The position numbers and the translations under genes were made by a program. 64,000 nucleotides of DNA from Dipteronia dyeriana (lineage: Eukaryota > Streptophyta > Magnoliopsida > Sapindales > Sapindaceae): the NCBI GenBank assembly GCA_032871835.1, contig CM065303.1, positions 20,028,001 through 20,092,000 of the forward strand, given 5' to 3'. This document shows positions 22,462 through 34,680 of this stretch, in pieces. Position 1 is the stretch's first letter, and the number at the start of each line of letters is the position of its first letter. Below the pieces are notes generated by a model that was not told where the DNA came from, did not search any database, and worked only from the letters and a program-made list of their open reading frames with translations.

Positions 22462-23604
22462 GAGGCCGTTTGTTTTTTCTCATGTAAGTCTTATTATCTC
22501 TTAAATTAAGATAAATAGATTTATTTGTTTTTTCAATTTATATCTTATTTTAAAATATTTATATATATATATATATATATGATAGAAAAAGTAAAAAAAA
22601 AATTGGCTTTTCACTTAGGTAACAAGTCATAATTAACACCATCCATAATTAACCATATACAATTAATCTATTACCAAATATAATCTTAAATAATAAAAAA
22701 TCCCCAATTTCCTAATCAACTCCAACCTAACCTTAACTATAACATAACCCTAAATTAACCTTGAAGGAGGAGGCAGCGTCTCCCTGAGATTTGACTGAAG
22801 GAGGCCAGTTGGCCTTCTCCTTGCCTTTGATGGTTAGATGGAGCCACGACGATCTTAAAGCCACCATCGACATAAACTAATCGATCCAAGAGAGATCCGC
22901 AACAACGACCCACACCGTCCTTCAAACTTCTACGGATCCCTTGAACCACGGCAGCACTCGACATCTCACAAAAGTCGACGGGCAATGGTGACATAACCAA
23001 ACCCAAGTGTTTGAAACCAACCGTCCGCCCCAAAATCGCGGATCTTGAAAGATCGAATTGCGATTGTTCTACTCCCAAAGCAATCGAACAAACAGTGCCT
23101 TGGCTCGGGTTTGGTGATCGGTGACTGGCAAATCTTTCTAGATAGGCCGTGATGGGTGACTCAAGGCGGCGGCGGCGGTGGCGGTGAAGCTTTGATTGTT
23201 GGTCGTGATGGAGATGCCACAAATGGCTGTTTGGTTTTTCTTTTCAATGATATAAAATATTTTGTTTTATTTTTCTTTAATAAATTAAAATATTTTATAT
23301 TGTATTTTAAATAAAATATTTAAATTAATAAATGAAATTTTAAATGAAAACAAAAACTTGTTTTCAATAAAATAAATATTTGTTAAAAATAAAAAAAAAA
23401 CACATTAAAAATATATCTTAAAAGTCATGTGGTTTTTTTATAATAGGGGTGGTAGAATAGTAAAAATGAAACCACTTAATATTTAAGTGAGATATTCTCA
23501 AATAAAAATAAATAAATAAGAATATCTTAAATATTAAATGATATTATTTTACTTACTTAAAATAAGATCTTTAAAAAATAAAAAAAATAAAAAAAAACAG
23601 CCTC
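22462..23604. mobile_element. PIF/Harbinger-like element with GC-richer cargo
   Basis: It is flanked by TAA on both sides (22459-22461 and 23605-23607). The ends are inverted: GAGGCCGTTTGTTTTTTC on the left and GAGGCTGTTTTTTTTT reading inward from the right. TWA duplication plus a G-rich TGTTTG-type end fits PIF/Harbinger. A second inward-looking end, GGCTGTTTGGTTTTTC, occurs internally at about 23226. An alternative is therefore a smaller element 23226-23604 beside a separate partial one. Confidence 0.6.
22755..23222 (-). other. 155-codon ORF in GC-richer cargo of the Harbinger-like element
   Basis: This is an open frame of 155 codons in a block clearly richer in G+C than the AT-rich arms around it. 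I recognise no domain. It contains repeated His/Arg residues at the N-terminus (HRHRRRR) and could be a captured host fragment, not a functional gene. Confidence 0.25.
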
Positions 23605-23848
23605 TAACACTTGGTAATTGAAAAGTGTGGTACACCTTGGCTAATTGAATTTGATTTTATGAAGCTTCTACTTCTAGTTGTCACGGCAACTAGCTTACGT
23701 ATGTCATTGATCTTTTGTCGTCAAGTCACGTGTGATTAGAACTCGAGACAATTTTTATATCTTTAATAAGAATTATTTTTTTAGAGGTAAATGGTAAATA
23801 GAGAGCGTTGAATATTTTAGTGGCCACATGGTACACATTGCTTCCAAG
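23605..23848. other. Short spacer
   Basis: AT-rich, with no gene or repeat end that I can define. Confidence 0.5.
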
Positions 23849-24269
23849 TAGTAGTGGTAAATTGGACGGTCCGGCCTATTAACGGTCCAGTCTGATCGTG
23901 CTGGGCTGTTAACAGGTCGGGCCCAAAAAAGCCTAAAGTGAAAACAGGCTGGATCGGGCCCAGTGTGTATAACGTTTTTTTTTTTTGGGGTTTCAGTCAA
24001 GAAGTTGAGGCTGTTGAGTGACTTAAAAACTTCACTAAATTATGTATATTATATTATATATATGGAGAACTTTAAAAGTAACCAAAAAATTAGTGGGTTT
24101 ATTGTTTTTACCCAAGATTAGTAATTTTATTGTTTTTACTAATTTTTCCACTTTTGGGACAAAATTACCCTTATATTAATGACTTGAAAAATGAAACAAA
24201 ATCAATTCAAAATCAATTAGTTAAGAATTAAAATAATAAAACAGATTGAAAACATAAAAACCCAAAAAC

Positions 24270-24640
24270 GAGACTTCAAATTCATTGTAATTGTTGTTCA
24301 TTGTTAGTGTTAGTGAGAAACCCAAAAAGTCGAGCGTGACCCCCGACCAGTTGCGGTGACCAGACCCGACGACCTGCGAGAGACAACTCAACGACGAACA
24401 CCGTCACGACGAGAAGACAACATCGACACAACGACGACGTGCATATGAGAGAAACCAGAAGCAAGGACGAGACGCGACAGATGAGTGGCGACGAGAGCCG
24501 ACGACTTCGACAGAGCAGCGTTGCCGACGACCACCACCATGAAGAGCCACGGACGACGAGTTGACGACGACGTGGAGACGGACACGACGACGACGACATG
24601 CAGTCACCAACGGTTTGCACCTCCTCTTTACATTTGACTT
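24270..24640 (+). other. CGACGA-rich segment, probable first exon/leader of the Ulp1-like gene
   Basis: A stretch much richer in G+C than its surroundings, dominated by CGACGA trinucleotide-like repeats, lies between the left terminal repeat and the first minisatellite. By analogy with the transposase gene, whose short exon 1 precedes an array-filled intron, exon 1 of the Ulp1-like gene probably lies here. Candidate ATGs are at about 24447 and 24598. I cannot choose between them. Confidence 0.4.
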
Positions 24641-25019
24641 TAGGGTTTCAATTTTTTTTGTATTTTTGGTTGATAGAATCCGAAATTGATTTTGATTTAT
24701 ACATTATCAAATTAATTTTGTTAAGTTGTGATAGTTTCAAAATTTGAACAGAGATTTGAACAAATCAATTTTTTCAGTTGAATAGATTTCGAAATTTGAG
24801 CAGGTATTTTAAGAAATTGATTTCGTTCACCTGTGAATGATTTCGAAGTCTGAATAGGGATTTGAACAAAATGCTTTGAACTTGTGATTTCATATATGGT
24901 GTTTGCGTGTTTTTTATATATGGTGTTAGCTTTGCATGTTAAAATAGTTAGCATGGTTTGTGGGTCCAGTCAATGAGTTGTTGTGAACTGCAGTGTGTTA
25001 ATGATGTGAAATTGTGCAT

Positions 25020-25610
25020 TTTTTATGATTTAATTGTGTATGAATTGGTGTGTTTTAAGTGGTTGTGACCGGGTGTGTTTAAATGGGTATGACTTGATAT
25101 TTTTAATTGGGTATGATCTGGTGTGTTTGATTGGGTATGACCGGTGTGTGTAGTTGATTATTACTGATGTGTTTAATTGTTGTATGAATTGGTGTGTTTC
25201 ATTGGGTATGACTGATATGTTTAGTTGGTTATTACTGGTGTGTTTAATTGTTGTGAATGAGTGTGTTTGATTGGGTATGACTGGTGTGTGTAGTTGGTTA
25301 TTACTGATGTGTTTAATTGTTGTATGAATTGGTGTGTTTAATTGGGTATGACTGATGTGTTTAGTTGGTTATTACTAGTGTGTTTAATTGTTGTGAATGA
25401 GTGTATTTGATTGGGTATGACTGATGTGTGTAGTTGGTTATTACTGATGTGTTTAATTGTTATATGAATTCGTGTGTTTAATTGGGTATGACTGATGTGT
25501 TTAGTTGGTTATTACTAGTGTGTTTAATTGTTGTGAATGAGTGTGTTTAATTGGGTATGAACTGGTGTGTTTAATTGGGCATGAGTGCATGACTGGTTTT
25601 TTAATTGGGT
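25020..25610 (+). repeat. Minisatellite array 1 (core GGTGTGTTTAATT) in the left arm
   Basis: Units of about 20-23 bp such as ACTGGTGTGTTTAATTGGGT form a higher-order repeat. The phrase TTACTGATGTGTTTAATTGT starts at 25161, 25301 and 25441, a regular 140-bp period of six units. The array lies just upstream of the exon starting 25657, inside the presumed first intron. Confidence 0.92.
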
Positions 25611-25656
25611 ATATGTGAGTTTACTTAAGTGAAGCCACATTTTTTATATTTTACAG

Positions 25657-28600
25657 AAGGAGAACATCGATTATGATCAGTTTCTGAAGGTCCAAAGGAA
25701 TAAATGGACTCAAGAAGCATTAATCAATGTTGGGTGTCGGTTGAAGTACATAAGCAATATAGAGGACATACTACGCAATGAGGGGAAGAATGCTGATTTT
25801 ATGGCAGGTTGTTTCAAGCAATTTGGTCAGTTCCCTACAAATTGGTTGTTCTCTGCTCAGATCGTACACAGCTTATTGTTGAGGGAAATTCAAATAGATG
25901 GTGCATCCGAGAATGAGTTGTGGTTTTCGGTTGGTGGGAAAAAGGCAAGATTTGGACAGAGAGAATTTTGTTTGGTGATCGGCCTACGGTTCGGGAAAAT
26001 CTCTGAAATTATTAACACTCCTTATGTGGCCAATGAAAACGGCATCCACAAAAGATATTGGCCTGACAAAGAAGCCGGAGATTTGAAGTTGTCCACTGTT
26101 TATGATCGATTTATAGCCGGCAACTTCTTGGAGGCCGATGATTCGTTAAAGATGGCACTATTCCTGATAGCAAACAATGTATTGTTTGGTCAACCATTTG
26201 ATAAAAAAGTCACCCCTTGGCTTTTTAATTTGGTTGATGATTTGGAGGCATTCAATGGTTTTGCATGGGGACACTATGTGTTCAAGATGACGCTGCATTA
26301 CTTGAGGCATGGTTTTAGGTCAAGAAACTCAAAGAAAGGGTATGGCAAGGTCAGGTACCGGTTATACGGTTTCCCGTGGGCTGTTGAGGTTAGTTCCTAT
26401 AATTATTCTATTATTTATGTCTCTATACCTTTAAAAAGTTTAAATTAATTATATGTAACAAAATTAGGAACATATAAAGTAATATAATCAACAAAAAGGG
26501 AGGCTGTTGCATGCATTAAAATATTTTTACTATTAAGGTTTCTTTTCAGGTATGGGCGATGGAGGTTATGGACAAGTTGATCAATGGGTTTGGCATGAGA
26601 TTACAAGACACCCTGCCTAGGATAAGGCGTTGGACGATGCATAAGAGGCTGCGAAATTTTGTGCAAACGATTTTAGATCTGGAAGCTAGTATTCGTAGTG
26701 AGAAGGTAGGTTAGTCACATACACTATTTCTTTATTAAATTGGTTACAACATTTTAGACCACTAAATATTATCACATTATTATAGGATGATGTAAAGGAG
26801 GTTTTGGAGGCAACAGATGATGAGGCGCAAGCAGATTATTGGGTTGGAGTTGACTACAATTTGACGGAGGGTCCGTAATTTATACCTTTGGTGGAAATGG
26901 AAATGAAGGAAAAGCATGAGTTGTTGGACGAGGGGGATGATGGTAACGATGGAGTTGTTGATGATGGTGATGGTGATGATGGGGCTGCCACCAGTCAAAG
27001 GGCATTGAAGAGGAAGGCACAAAAAAAGAAGAAAAAGACATCGGTGAAGAAGAAGCAAAGAAAAGCAGTCCCAGTCACCAGGGTTGATCAGGATGAAGAC
27101 TATACACTTGGATATACACCTACCCCTCATGTAGACTATACACCGGGATATACACCTACCCCTCTCCCACCGAATCCCCATATGTCATCCCGACAAGAGC
27201 CTCGATCTAAGATAAGTGGACTAGAATGATAGTCGTATAATTTAATTTTATCTTTTTATTATTTTTCCTAAGACACGTGCATATTTTAAATGTACACTTT
27301 AGGGAGATGCTAGAATAACCGAATTGTTGGAGGCAGTGAGGGCACTTTCAGATGTGTTAGATGCTGTGGTAAAACGGGAGGTGGCACACCTCCCAGATGT
27401 GCTTAGAAGCCTGGTGCAAGAGATACAGTCTTCCCGAGGTGAAAGCAACCATGAGGTATATTTATGCATAGATGTTATTTATGTATTATTCGTTTGGATA
27501 TTTGTGAATACGATTGTTGGGTGTCGTAGGCACCGGTGACCATTGTTAGAGATCCGACCTTAGATAGGGAGGAGGTACATACAATTGTTAGAGATCAGGA
27601 GGTGGTGGATCCCGTAACGGAGAAGGTGGTGGGTAGCGCAGCGTTGGTAAGTGGAGATATTAGGATGGGTTACAACTACGCAGAGGAGGAGGATCAATCG
27701 ATCCGAGTTAGGCTCCGATCTGCGTATTGCATGTCTCCATTTATTGACCCGACCCGGGCATCTGTAAAGAAACTACAGCAAGACAAGAGTAAATATGATC
27801 AATTCAAGAAGAAAGCAAAAGCAGCAAGGTTTGTCATTGTAAACCTATCATTTTTACACCTGACTTTTGTAATAAACAATATTACAACGCTTTTTTTTTT
27901 ACATTGATTTCAGGAGAAACGTCGGAACGGAGGAGTCCGTTGACAAGTCTTTTTTTATGGAATTGGAAGATCCTACGAAGTGGTTGTCCACTAACGTAAG
28001 TTTACATTTTTTGATATCATAGTTTGTGTATGTATTCGTTATGTATTAATTTTTTTGTATATATTGTATACATTTCCTAGATTTTTATTCATTCATTGGT
28101 TTTTGTGAATCAGCACGTGGACGCATACATGAGCTACTTGGCAAAAAGGTGGGAATCGGACCCCGATAACTACAGACATAGCTTAGTTCTACTTTCCTCT
28201 GAATTTTATATAAGTATAGAACATGCATATGTAGTTGGCAAAAATATGAGTGCAATGAACATCAACTTACAACTTTTCATTAACGTTTGTTGCAGACAAA
28301 ACTGAATTTGGCATGGAAAAAGATACTTGAGACTGACAACGAAGCTGAATCTTCTTTTGATGCACTCGTTTTTCAATGTCCGCAGGATTGGATTGAATAT
28401 GGTTTTGGCAACAGACCGGGATGGGGACAGCCTTGGTGGTTGTATACACAAGTGAGTTATATGTGCTATTTTTTTGGGTTTTCAAATGTTGTCTTATGTG
28501 GTTGTATCAAACACAACCCACACAGTTGTGGTTCAATATTGTTTGTTTAATGAATGTTTATCTTGGTTGTGCTTGAATGCAGTTGTGTGTTCCCAGCTGT

Positions 28601-29017
28601 GTTGGGGAACCAGATGGTCACTGGATATTATGCAAGGTTGATTTGCTTGACCATCATATTACCGTATTTGACCCAACCGGGGTAAAGACAAAATCAATTC
28701 AAGTCGAGCGTTTCAGGCAACTGATGCCCCTCAGGCAACTCCTGCCAAGTATCATGAACCTGTGTGGTTTCTTTTCAAATAGGAGTGAAAAACCACGAGG
28801 AGCTATGTTCACTGTTTCGATGTCTAGCAACCAAATGATCCCCCAGCATGTTGAAAAATGTAGTTGTGGAGTTTTTATTTGTAAGTATGCAGAGACTTCA
28901 ATCTTTAAGAAGGGTAACTGGAAGCGGGGACAGAAGGAAATGAGCGACTTTCGAAAAGATATGGCATTCCAGATATATAACAATAGTGTACCATACAAGT
29001 CTCCTATAGATTTGTAG
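25657..29017 (+). pseudogene. KI-MULE DUF1985 / Ulp1 (C48) protease-like gene, broken
   Basis: Inferred exons: 25657-26388, 26550-26705, 26786-about 27200, 27303-27455, 27530-27828, 27914-27995, 28114-about 28210, 28296-28451 and 28583-29017. The N-terminal part (FGQFPTNWLFSAQIVHSLLL...FVIG-like) matches the plant DUF1985 domain. A Lys-rich linker and EDYTLGYTPTP repeats follow. The last exon is an Ulp1/C48 peptidase: GHWILCKVDLLD (His), VFDPTG (Asp) and CGVFICKYAE (Cys). This family removes SUMO-type modifiers. An in-frame TAA at 26876 interrupts the linker, and two donors read ATAAGT instead of GTAAGT (about 27209 and 28209). A complete protein therefore seems unlikely. It converges with the transposase on the other strand. 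Confidence 0.85.
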
Positions 29018-29389
29018 ACGAATTTGCAGGTTCGAATATCCCACTGCATTTTCGGCATCATAGGTTCTTTCGTTTGTTTATTGTAATTGTTTCAATGTTT
29101 GTTAGTTTTGTTTATTGTACACAGGTGGCTTATGATTGTTTCATTGTTTGTTTGTTTTGTTTAGTGTACACAGGTGGATTATGGAAGGTTGGAGTTTTTG
29201 TTTAAAATTGGGATGGACAACAAAGGGTAAAAATGGTTGATGGACACCAAATGGAGTTCGCAAACACTTTATTTAGTTTGACTGTTATATGTAATGAATG
29301 TTAATGATGTCGTTTATTTTGTATATGGATGTTATGGAGTCCTACCGAAATACTCTGATGTGTTATGGATATGTTTAGGTATAAATTTC
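29018..29389. other. 3' flank of the Ulp1-like gene
   Basis: TG-rich, AT-rich sequence with a short duplicated phrase TTGTTTATTGTACACAGGTGG. No gene seen. Confidence 0.5.
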
Positions 29390-29800
29390 TTACCACTGGT
29401 GTGTTTATTTCATTTCTTACCACTACTGTGTTTAATTGTTGAATAGAACTGGTGTGTTGAGTTGTTGACCAGAACAGGTGTGTTTAATTTGTGACAACCG
29501 GTGTGTTTAATTTGTAGGGCACTGGTGTGTTTAATTTGTGACAACTAGTGTGTTTAATTTGTAAAGCACTGGTGTGTTTAATTTGTAGGGCATTGGTGTG
29601 TTTAATTTGTGACAACTAGTGTGTTTAATTTGTAGGGCACTGGTGTGTTTAATTTGTGACAACTGGTGTGTTGAATTTGTGACAACTTGTGTGTTTAATT
29701 TTTTGGTCACCGGTGTGTTTAATTTTTTGGTCACCGGTGTGTTTAATTTGTGACAACTGGGCTGTTTTATTTATAGAGCACTAGTGTGTATAATTTTTTA
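29390..29800 (+). repeat. Minisatellite array 2 (same core) between the two KI-MULE genes
   Basis: About 17 units of 20-24 bp of the type ACTGGTGTGTTTAATTTGTG, alternating GACAACT and AGGGCACT linkers. The core is the same as in arrays 1 and 3, in the same orientation as array 1. It lies between the 3' ends of the converging genes. Confidence 0.92.
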
Positions 29801-30244
29801 TGTATATGTTTTGATCAACTCTTGAATGTTAATTTCTGTAAAATTTGTGTTTTTAACTTAATTGATTAATCATCAAATTGCTTTTACTTTTTTACAAATT
29901 AAATGCTAACTAATGCAAATCATTTCGTAAAATAAAATTAGATGACCACAAAATAACTTGATAGCAACACAACAATTGTCCAATTGGTAGCAGTATACAA
30001 GCACCAAATTACAAGTCTTGCACAATAAACGTAATTGTAATTTCCAATCCAACTACACGTACATAAGCATCCATTTGATAGAAGCAATCATCCATTTGAT
30101 AGAAGCAACCATCCATTTGATTTATCTACGCGGTTTAACGTGTTTGTAAACAAAGAACCAGTTTATTCCAATGGACACTAATATATAAAGTTTAGTAAAA
30201 CCCAAAAGTTGTTTACTGATATGAAAATATTATGGGGACATACC
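29801..30244. other. Convergent intergenic DNA in the KI-MULE
   Basis: AT-rich. A small tandem repeat ATCCATTTGATAGAAGCA occurs at about 30069-30120. No gene seen. Confidence 0.5.
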
Positions 30245-33200
30245 TCATTCAACATCATTGTCTGGATCCGTAGGGTTATCATATGGCTGTGTTGGACATG
30301 TCCTTATGTTATGTCCCTCTTGTCCACACGACTTGCACTTACGACATTGGTTAGGTCGTGGATTTGTTAGTGGGTTGGGAACATTGCATTGCTGATCGAC
30401 CGGTGGGTTTGTACAATTTTGTCGGTTGTGCCCAGATTTCTTACATATGGTACAATACCTACTCCTCAGACCATGCTCTCCTGCATACGGAACCCTATTC
30501 TTTCTCGGTCTACCGGCTTGAGGTCGCCAGTCTGGTGGGAGAACAACTTCTGCACGTACTTTCTCTGGAGTATTCCATTCGCTTGGGTGTCCAACCGGAA
30601 ATATGAGACCAGAATAGCTTTCCAACCAGGTGCTTGTTTTGTAGAAATCCGAACAAAAGTCGCCAACTTTTTTTTTACAGTGCCTACAACGGTACAAAAT
30701 AATTAAACGTAATCTGAACAAACAATGCATATAAGTATTAGTACAATATATACCTTATAGCAGCTAATGCATGACTACAAAGCAATAGATCATTCTGAAA
30801 TTCTTTACAAGTACAACTTTTCTCAGAAAGGTTTACTAAGCCATCTTTCTCACCGTTCTTCACATTGAAATTAACATGATCTATTGGGCGCACCGTGTAC
30901 TTATGTGATGTTTCATTTTGTTTGGTTAATTTCTCAGTAGCCTACCGAGACAGTTGTGTTGTATTTCTGGATGCGGCATCACGACGTTCATGAAACCATT
31001 TTTGCATCATTTCTCTAACGTACTCAACCAACGTTGTTATTGGCAACTAACGGGCATACCGTAAACAATTGTTCATGCACTCCAAAATACTGGAAGTCAT
31101 CCCCCCATAACGCCTAACCGGACAATACGCACGAGACCATCTATAAGGGCCAACTCTCATCAGATATTCATAAGCTCGTATGTTTACACGGCTTAACTCT
31201 CGCATCTTTTCCAAGAACTCTATTTGTCTATGTGCCCTAGAAGCTTCATGGAACAATTTGCACACAACATGGCTTTTGAATCTGTTCTTCAGGTTCATGT
31301 TCATATGAAACCCACAAAGCCCATGTGGTATTTCTGGGTACTCTTTAGCCATAGCTACCTTGATTGCAGGACTGCGATCGAAAATGATGATACAATTCCC
31401 AAGACATCCTATTGTCTTTTACAACTCCTTTAAAAACCAAGCCCATGAATCCTCGCATTCAACATCACCCTAACCATAAGCAAGAGGGAACACTTGATTG
31501 TTTGCATATTGGCACGCTGCAATAAACATGACACCGCCAAACCTACCCTTCAAATGAGTTGCATCAATACAAATTGCAGGACGTATGGCCGTCTGAAACC
31601 CGACAAATGAAGCACTAAAAGCAATAAACAAATATTCAAATTTTTTATCGACGTCCGTCTCTATTGCTTTTACAGTACCATGATTCACGCGTTTTAATTC
31701 GTGGCAGTATGCAGGCAACAACCGATATGACAGATCAGGCAAACCAAAAACGTTTTGTTCAGCAAGCCTTTTTGCCCTCAATGCCTTTGTATACAGCAAA
31801 CTAAGTCTGTGTTCCACTTGCATATCAGTCATGATTTCTTTGGGTTTCAAATATCGACCACTAACTGCAAGTTTCGGTGACAGTATTTCACCAATAAGCC
31901 ATGCACTTGCTTGTCGATGACGGTTGTGCAACTCATCAATTGTACAACTATGTTCTTCCTCAAACTTTCGGACTGTCTAATAATTCCCACTTTCTATCTT
32001 AACCGCACAAAATTGAAATTTACACTTAGGATCCTTGCAACCAACTTCATATCTACCCCGTGCATGACCTTGTAACACAGATTTCAAAATTATCCTTTAG
32101 TGCGTACTCCTGCAAAGCAAGCTTCAAAGCTTTTTTGCTTTCGAACATCCCACCTTTGGATAACCGATTACAGGAACTAGATTCCTCAGTTCTAACTAGT
32201 TCGAAACTATAGTTTGAAGCTCCGGGAATAATCCAAGGTTGGGAGACTGAAGTTCCGGATCTATCACCAACATTAATGCCACCATATTCAAATGTATCTC
32301 GACTTAGACCAGTAAAAACCGGTGGAACAGACCCTCTGCGACCACCATCTGTTGAATCCGAACTCATTCCATAATGATATGTTGCCTCATCATTCACACC
32401 CTCACGACTTCCACCATCACCAATGTAATCTTCATCAAAATCCTCTAATCCATACTTACTATGGGAATTGTACTCTGGAATCGAACTTTCATCCTCGTTA
32501 ATTGTTGGTATAGAACCGAAAACATTATCAGTTGTTGGTATAGAACCGAAGACGTTGTTGCTTCCACCGCCGGATTGAAACTGTGCCGTCAATTGTTGTA
32601 CAAAACTTTGAAACACGGGTTGAACGGTTGGAACACCCACGTGACCGGGTTGTACACTAACATTCTCAACAACACTAACATACACCTCCAGAACATGTCC
32701 ACCATCGCACAACAACATTTCCACATCGCTATCATCTTTAATTTTCGGTTGGGATGGCCTAAGTCTAACCCCGGTATCAACCAAAGTTCTTAACTCAATA
32801 CTAAAACCTTGTTAAGTCAATATTCGCAACACCTTGTACAACCCTGGACAACTCACTGTACGTCAAATTCCTACAAACTTTCGTAAACTTTGTTTCACCA
32901 CCCTCGTAAAAGTTTCCCACCCATTTGCCACCATAAGTGATTACCAATTTTGTTGGGTCCATTCCTGCATTCCAACAAATCAAAATCTCACATTTAGAAT
33001 ACAATTTATTAAATAAGTCACAAATTATACAAGGTGCAATCTATTATACACAGCATGACAACCAAATTAAACACACAAGGGTAAACCAGTTTAAACACAC
33101 CAGGGCATAACACATTAAATACACCAGACCATAACACATTAAGCAAACCACGACAAACCAATTAAACACACCAAGGATAACCAATTAAACACCCCAGGGC

Positions 33201-34028
33201 ATAACACATTAAACACACCATGCCAAACCAATTAAACACACTATACAAACAACATTGCAAATACAATAGAACGCCACATTCAACAAACAATGAAAAACAA
33301 ATTAAACACACGAGGGGAAACCAACTAAACACACATGAGCAATAAATTAAACACAGCAGGGATAATAAATTAAACACACCAGGGCATAACAATTAAACAC
33401 ACTATACAAACAACATTACAAATACAATGTAACACCACATTCAACAAACCATGACAAATAAATTAAACACACGAGGGATAACCAATTAAACACACCAGGA
33501 CATAACCAATTAAACACACCAGGGCATAACACATTAAACACACCATGACAAACCAATTAAACACACTATACAAACAACATTGCAAATACAATGGAACACA
33601 ACATCCATCAAACCATGAAAAACAAATTAAACACACGAGGGAAAAATAACTAAACACACTACGGCAATAAATTAAACACATCAAGGATAATAAATTAAAC
33701 ACACCAGGGCATAACAATTAAACACACCATGACATAACAATTAAACACACCATGACATAACAATTAAACACACTATACAAACAACATTACAAATACAATG
33801 GAACACCACATTCAACAAACCATGACAAACAAATTAAACACACCAGAGATAATAAATTAAACACACCAAGCGATTTCAATTAAACACACCACGGTTTAAC
33901 AATATAACACACCAAAGTTAACTATCTCCTTCAACCTTTAATCATTATAATCTGCATATGAAACAAAAAAAATAGGGTTTCTAATACATACCTCTAGAAG
34001 AAGGGCCTTCAGAATCTTTATTCATCAT
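30245..34028 (-). pseudogene. KI-MULE MURA-type transposase, broken
   Basis: Exon 1 (34028-33992, starting MMNKDSEG) splices over a 1-kb intron full of minisatellite to 32964 (MDPTKLVITYGGKWVGNFYE). Later parts are the MuDR DNA-binding region (YEVGCKDPKCKFQFCAVK), the DDE core with ICIDATHLKG (Asp at about 31563) and FDRSPAI (Asp at about 31377), a CX2H segment (GLCGFHMN), a SWIM finger (CTCKEFQ...CSHALAA) and, after a small intron, two CCHC knuckles (CTICKKSGHNRQNC and CKSCGQEGHNIRTC). Lesions include frameshifts near 32805 and 32090, and stops at 31978, 31470, about 31424, 31047 and 30942. The gene is inactive in this copy. Confidence 0.88.
33060..33910 (-). repeat. Minisatellite array 3 (inverted core) in intron 1 of the transposase
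   Basis: About 850 bp of AATTAAACACACCAGGGCATAA-type units, the reverse complement of the core of arrays 1 and 2. Higher-order structure is visible because the marker CTATACAAACAACATT recurs near 33241, 33402, 33566 and 33773. Read from the right end of the MULE inward, it has the same orientation as array 1 read from the left end. Confidence 0.92.
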
Positions 34029-34139
34029 AACAACCTCACCCAAAATTCGTGAAATACAAAACTCAATCCCTAAATTTCGAACCAAATCTATATGAACCAA
34101 ATCTATACAAAACCCAATGGCTTTGCAGACAATGACATC

Positions 34140-34480
34140 ACTTTCAACAACAATGGAGGAAACTGAAGTGGGAGGAAACTGAAGAGAGAGGAAACTGAAG
34201 AGAGAGGAAACAAAATTTCAGAAATAAATTACTATGGTGACAGAGCAGCTGAGGAAATTGAAGAGAGAGCGACAAAATTTCAGACAAAAAAAATGGACAT
34301 TTGTATATATGTGACAATAGAAGACAGAAGAGAGAGCTGTGGGCGTGAGATGTAGAAGACGTCACATGTAGAAGAAGAGAGAGCAGCAGGGCGTGAGATG
34401 TAGAAAATAAAGAAGAGATAGTAGAAGAGAGAGCAGTGGGTGTGAGAGAGCAGTAGAACGTGTAGAAGAGAGAGAAGATA
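34140..34480. other. GA-rich leader region between transposase exon 1 and the right terminal repeat
   Basis: Repeated GAGGAAACTGAAGAGAGAG and AGAAGAGAGAGCAG motifs form a pyrimidine-rich stretch on the transposase sense strand. It probably forms the 5' untranslated leader and promoter region. Confidence 0.5.
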
Positions 34481-34680
34481 AAAGAAAATATATAAAAATA
34501 AATAATTAAACAATTATTGAATAAATTAGGGGTATTTCAGTCTTCACAACCAAATAATGGGTAAAAACAATAATTTTTTTAATATTGGGTAAAAACAATC
34601 CAACACCTTAATTTTTGACTATAAATGGGTATTTACACTTATATATATTATATAATAATTTTTAAAAAAAAAAATTGTAA

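Larger units (their letters stand above)
24063..34638. mobile_element. Kaonashi-type Mutator-like element (KI-MULE), 10.6 kb
   Basis: Long imperfect terminal inverted repeats share TTGTTTTTACCC at matching distances from each end (about 24101 and, inverted, about 34597). The flanks carry a 9-bp duplication TTATATATA (24054-24062 and 34639-34647), the length expected for Mutator. Inside are a DUF1985/Ulp1-protease gene (+) and a MURA transposase (-) that converge on 29.0-30.2 kb, plus three minisatellite arrays. Ulp1-like genes carried by MULEs are the hallmark of the Kaonashi group. Both genes contain disabling changes. The duplication lies in AT-rich DNA, so its exact limits could shift by a base. 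Confidence 0.88.

Noticed and set aside
24282..24620. Three overlapping - strand ORFs rich in Arg/Ser/Val
   Set aside because: They come from the CGACGA-rich leader of the KI-MULE in several frames; no frame shows a domain.
25020..25610. CRISPR-like regular repeats
   Set aside because: Units are contiguous, diverged and without unique spacers, and the DNA is plant; this is a minisatellite in a MULE.
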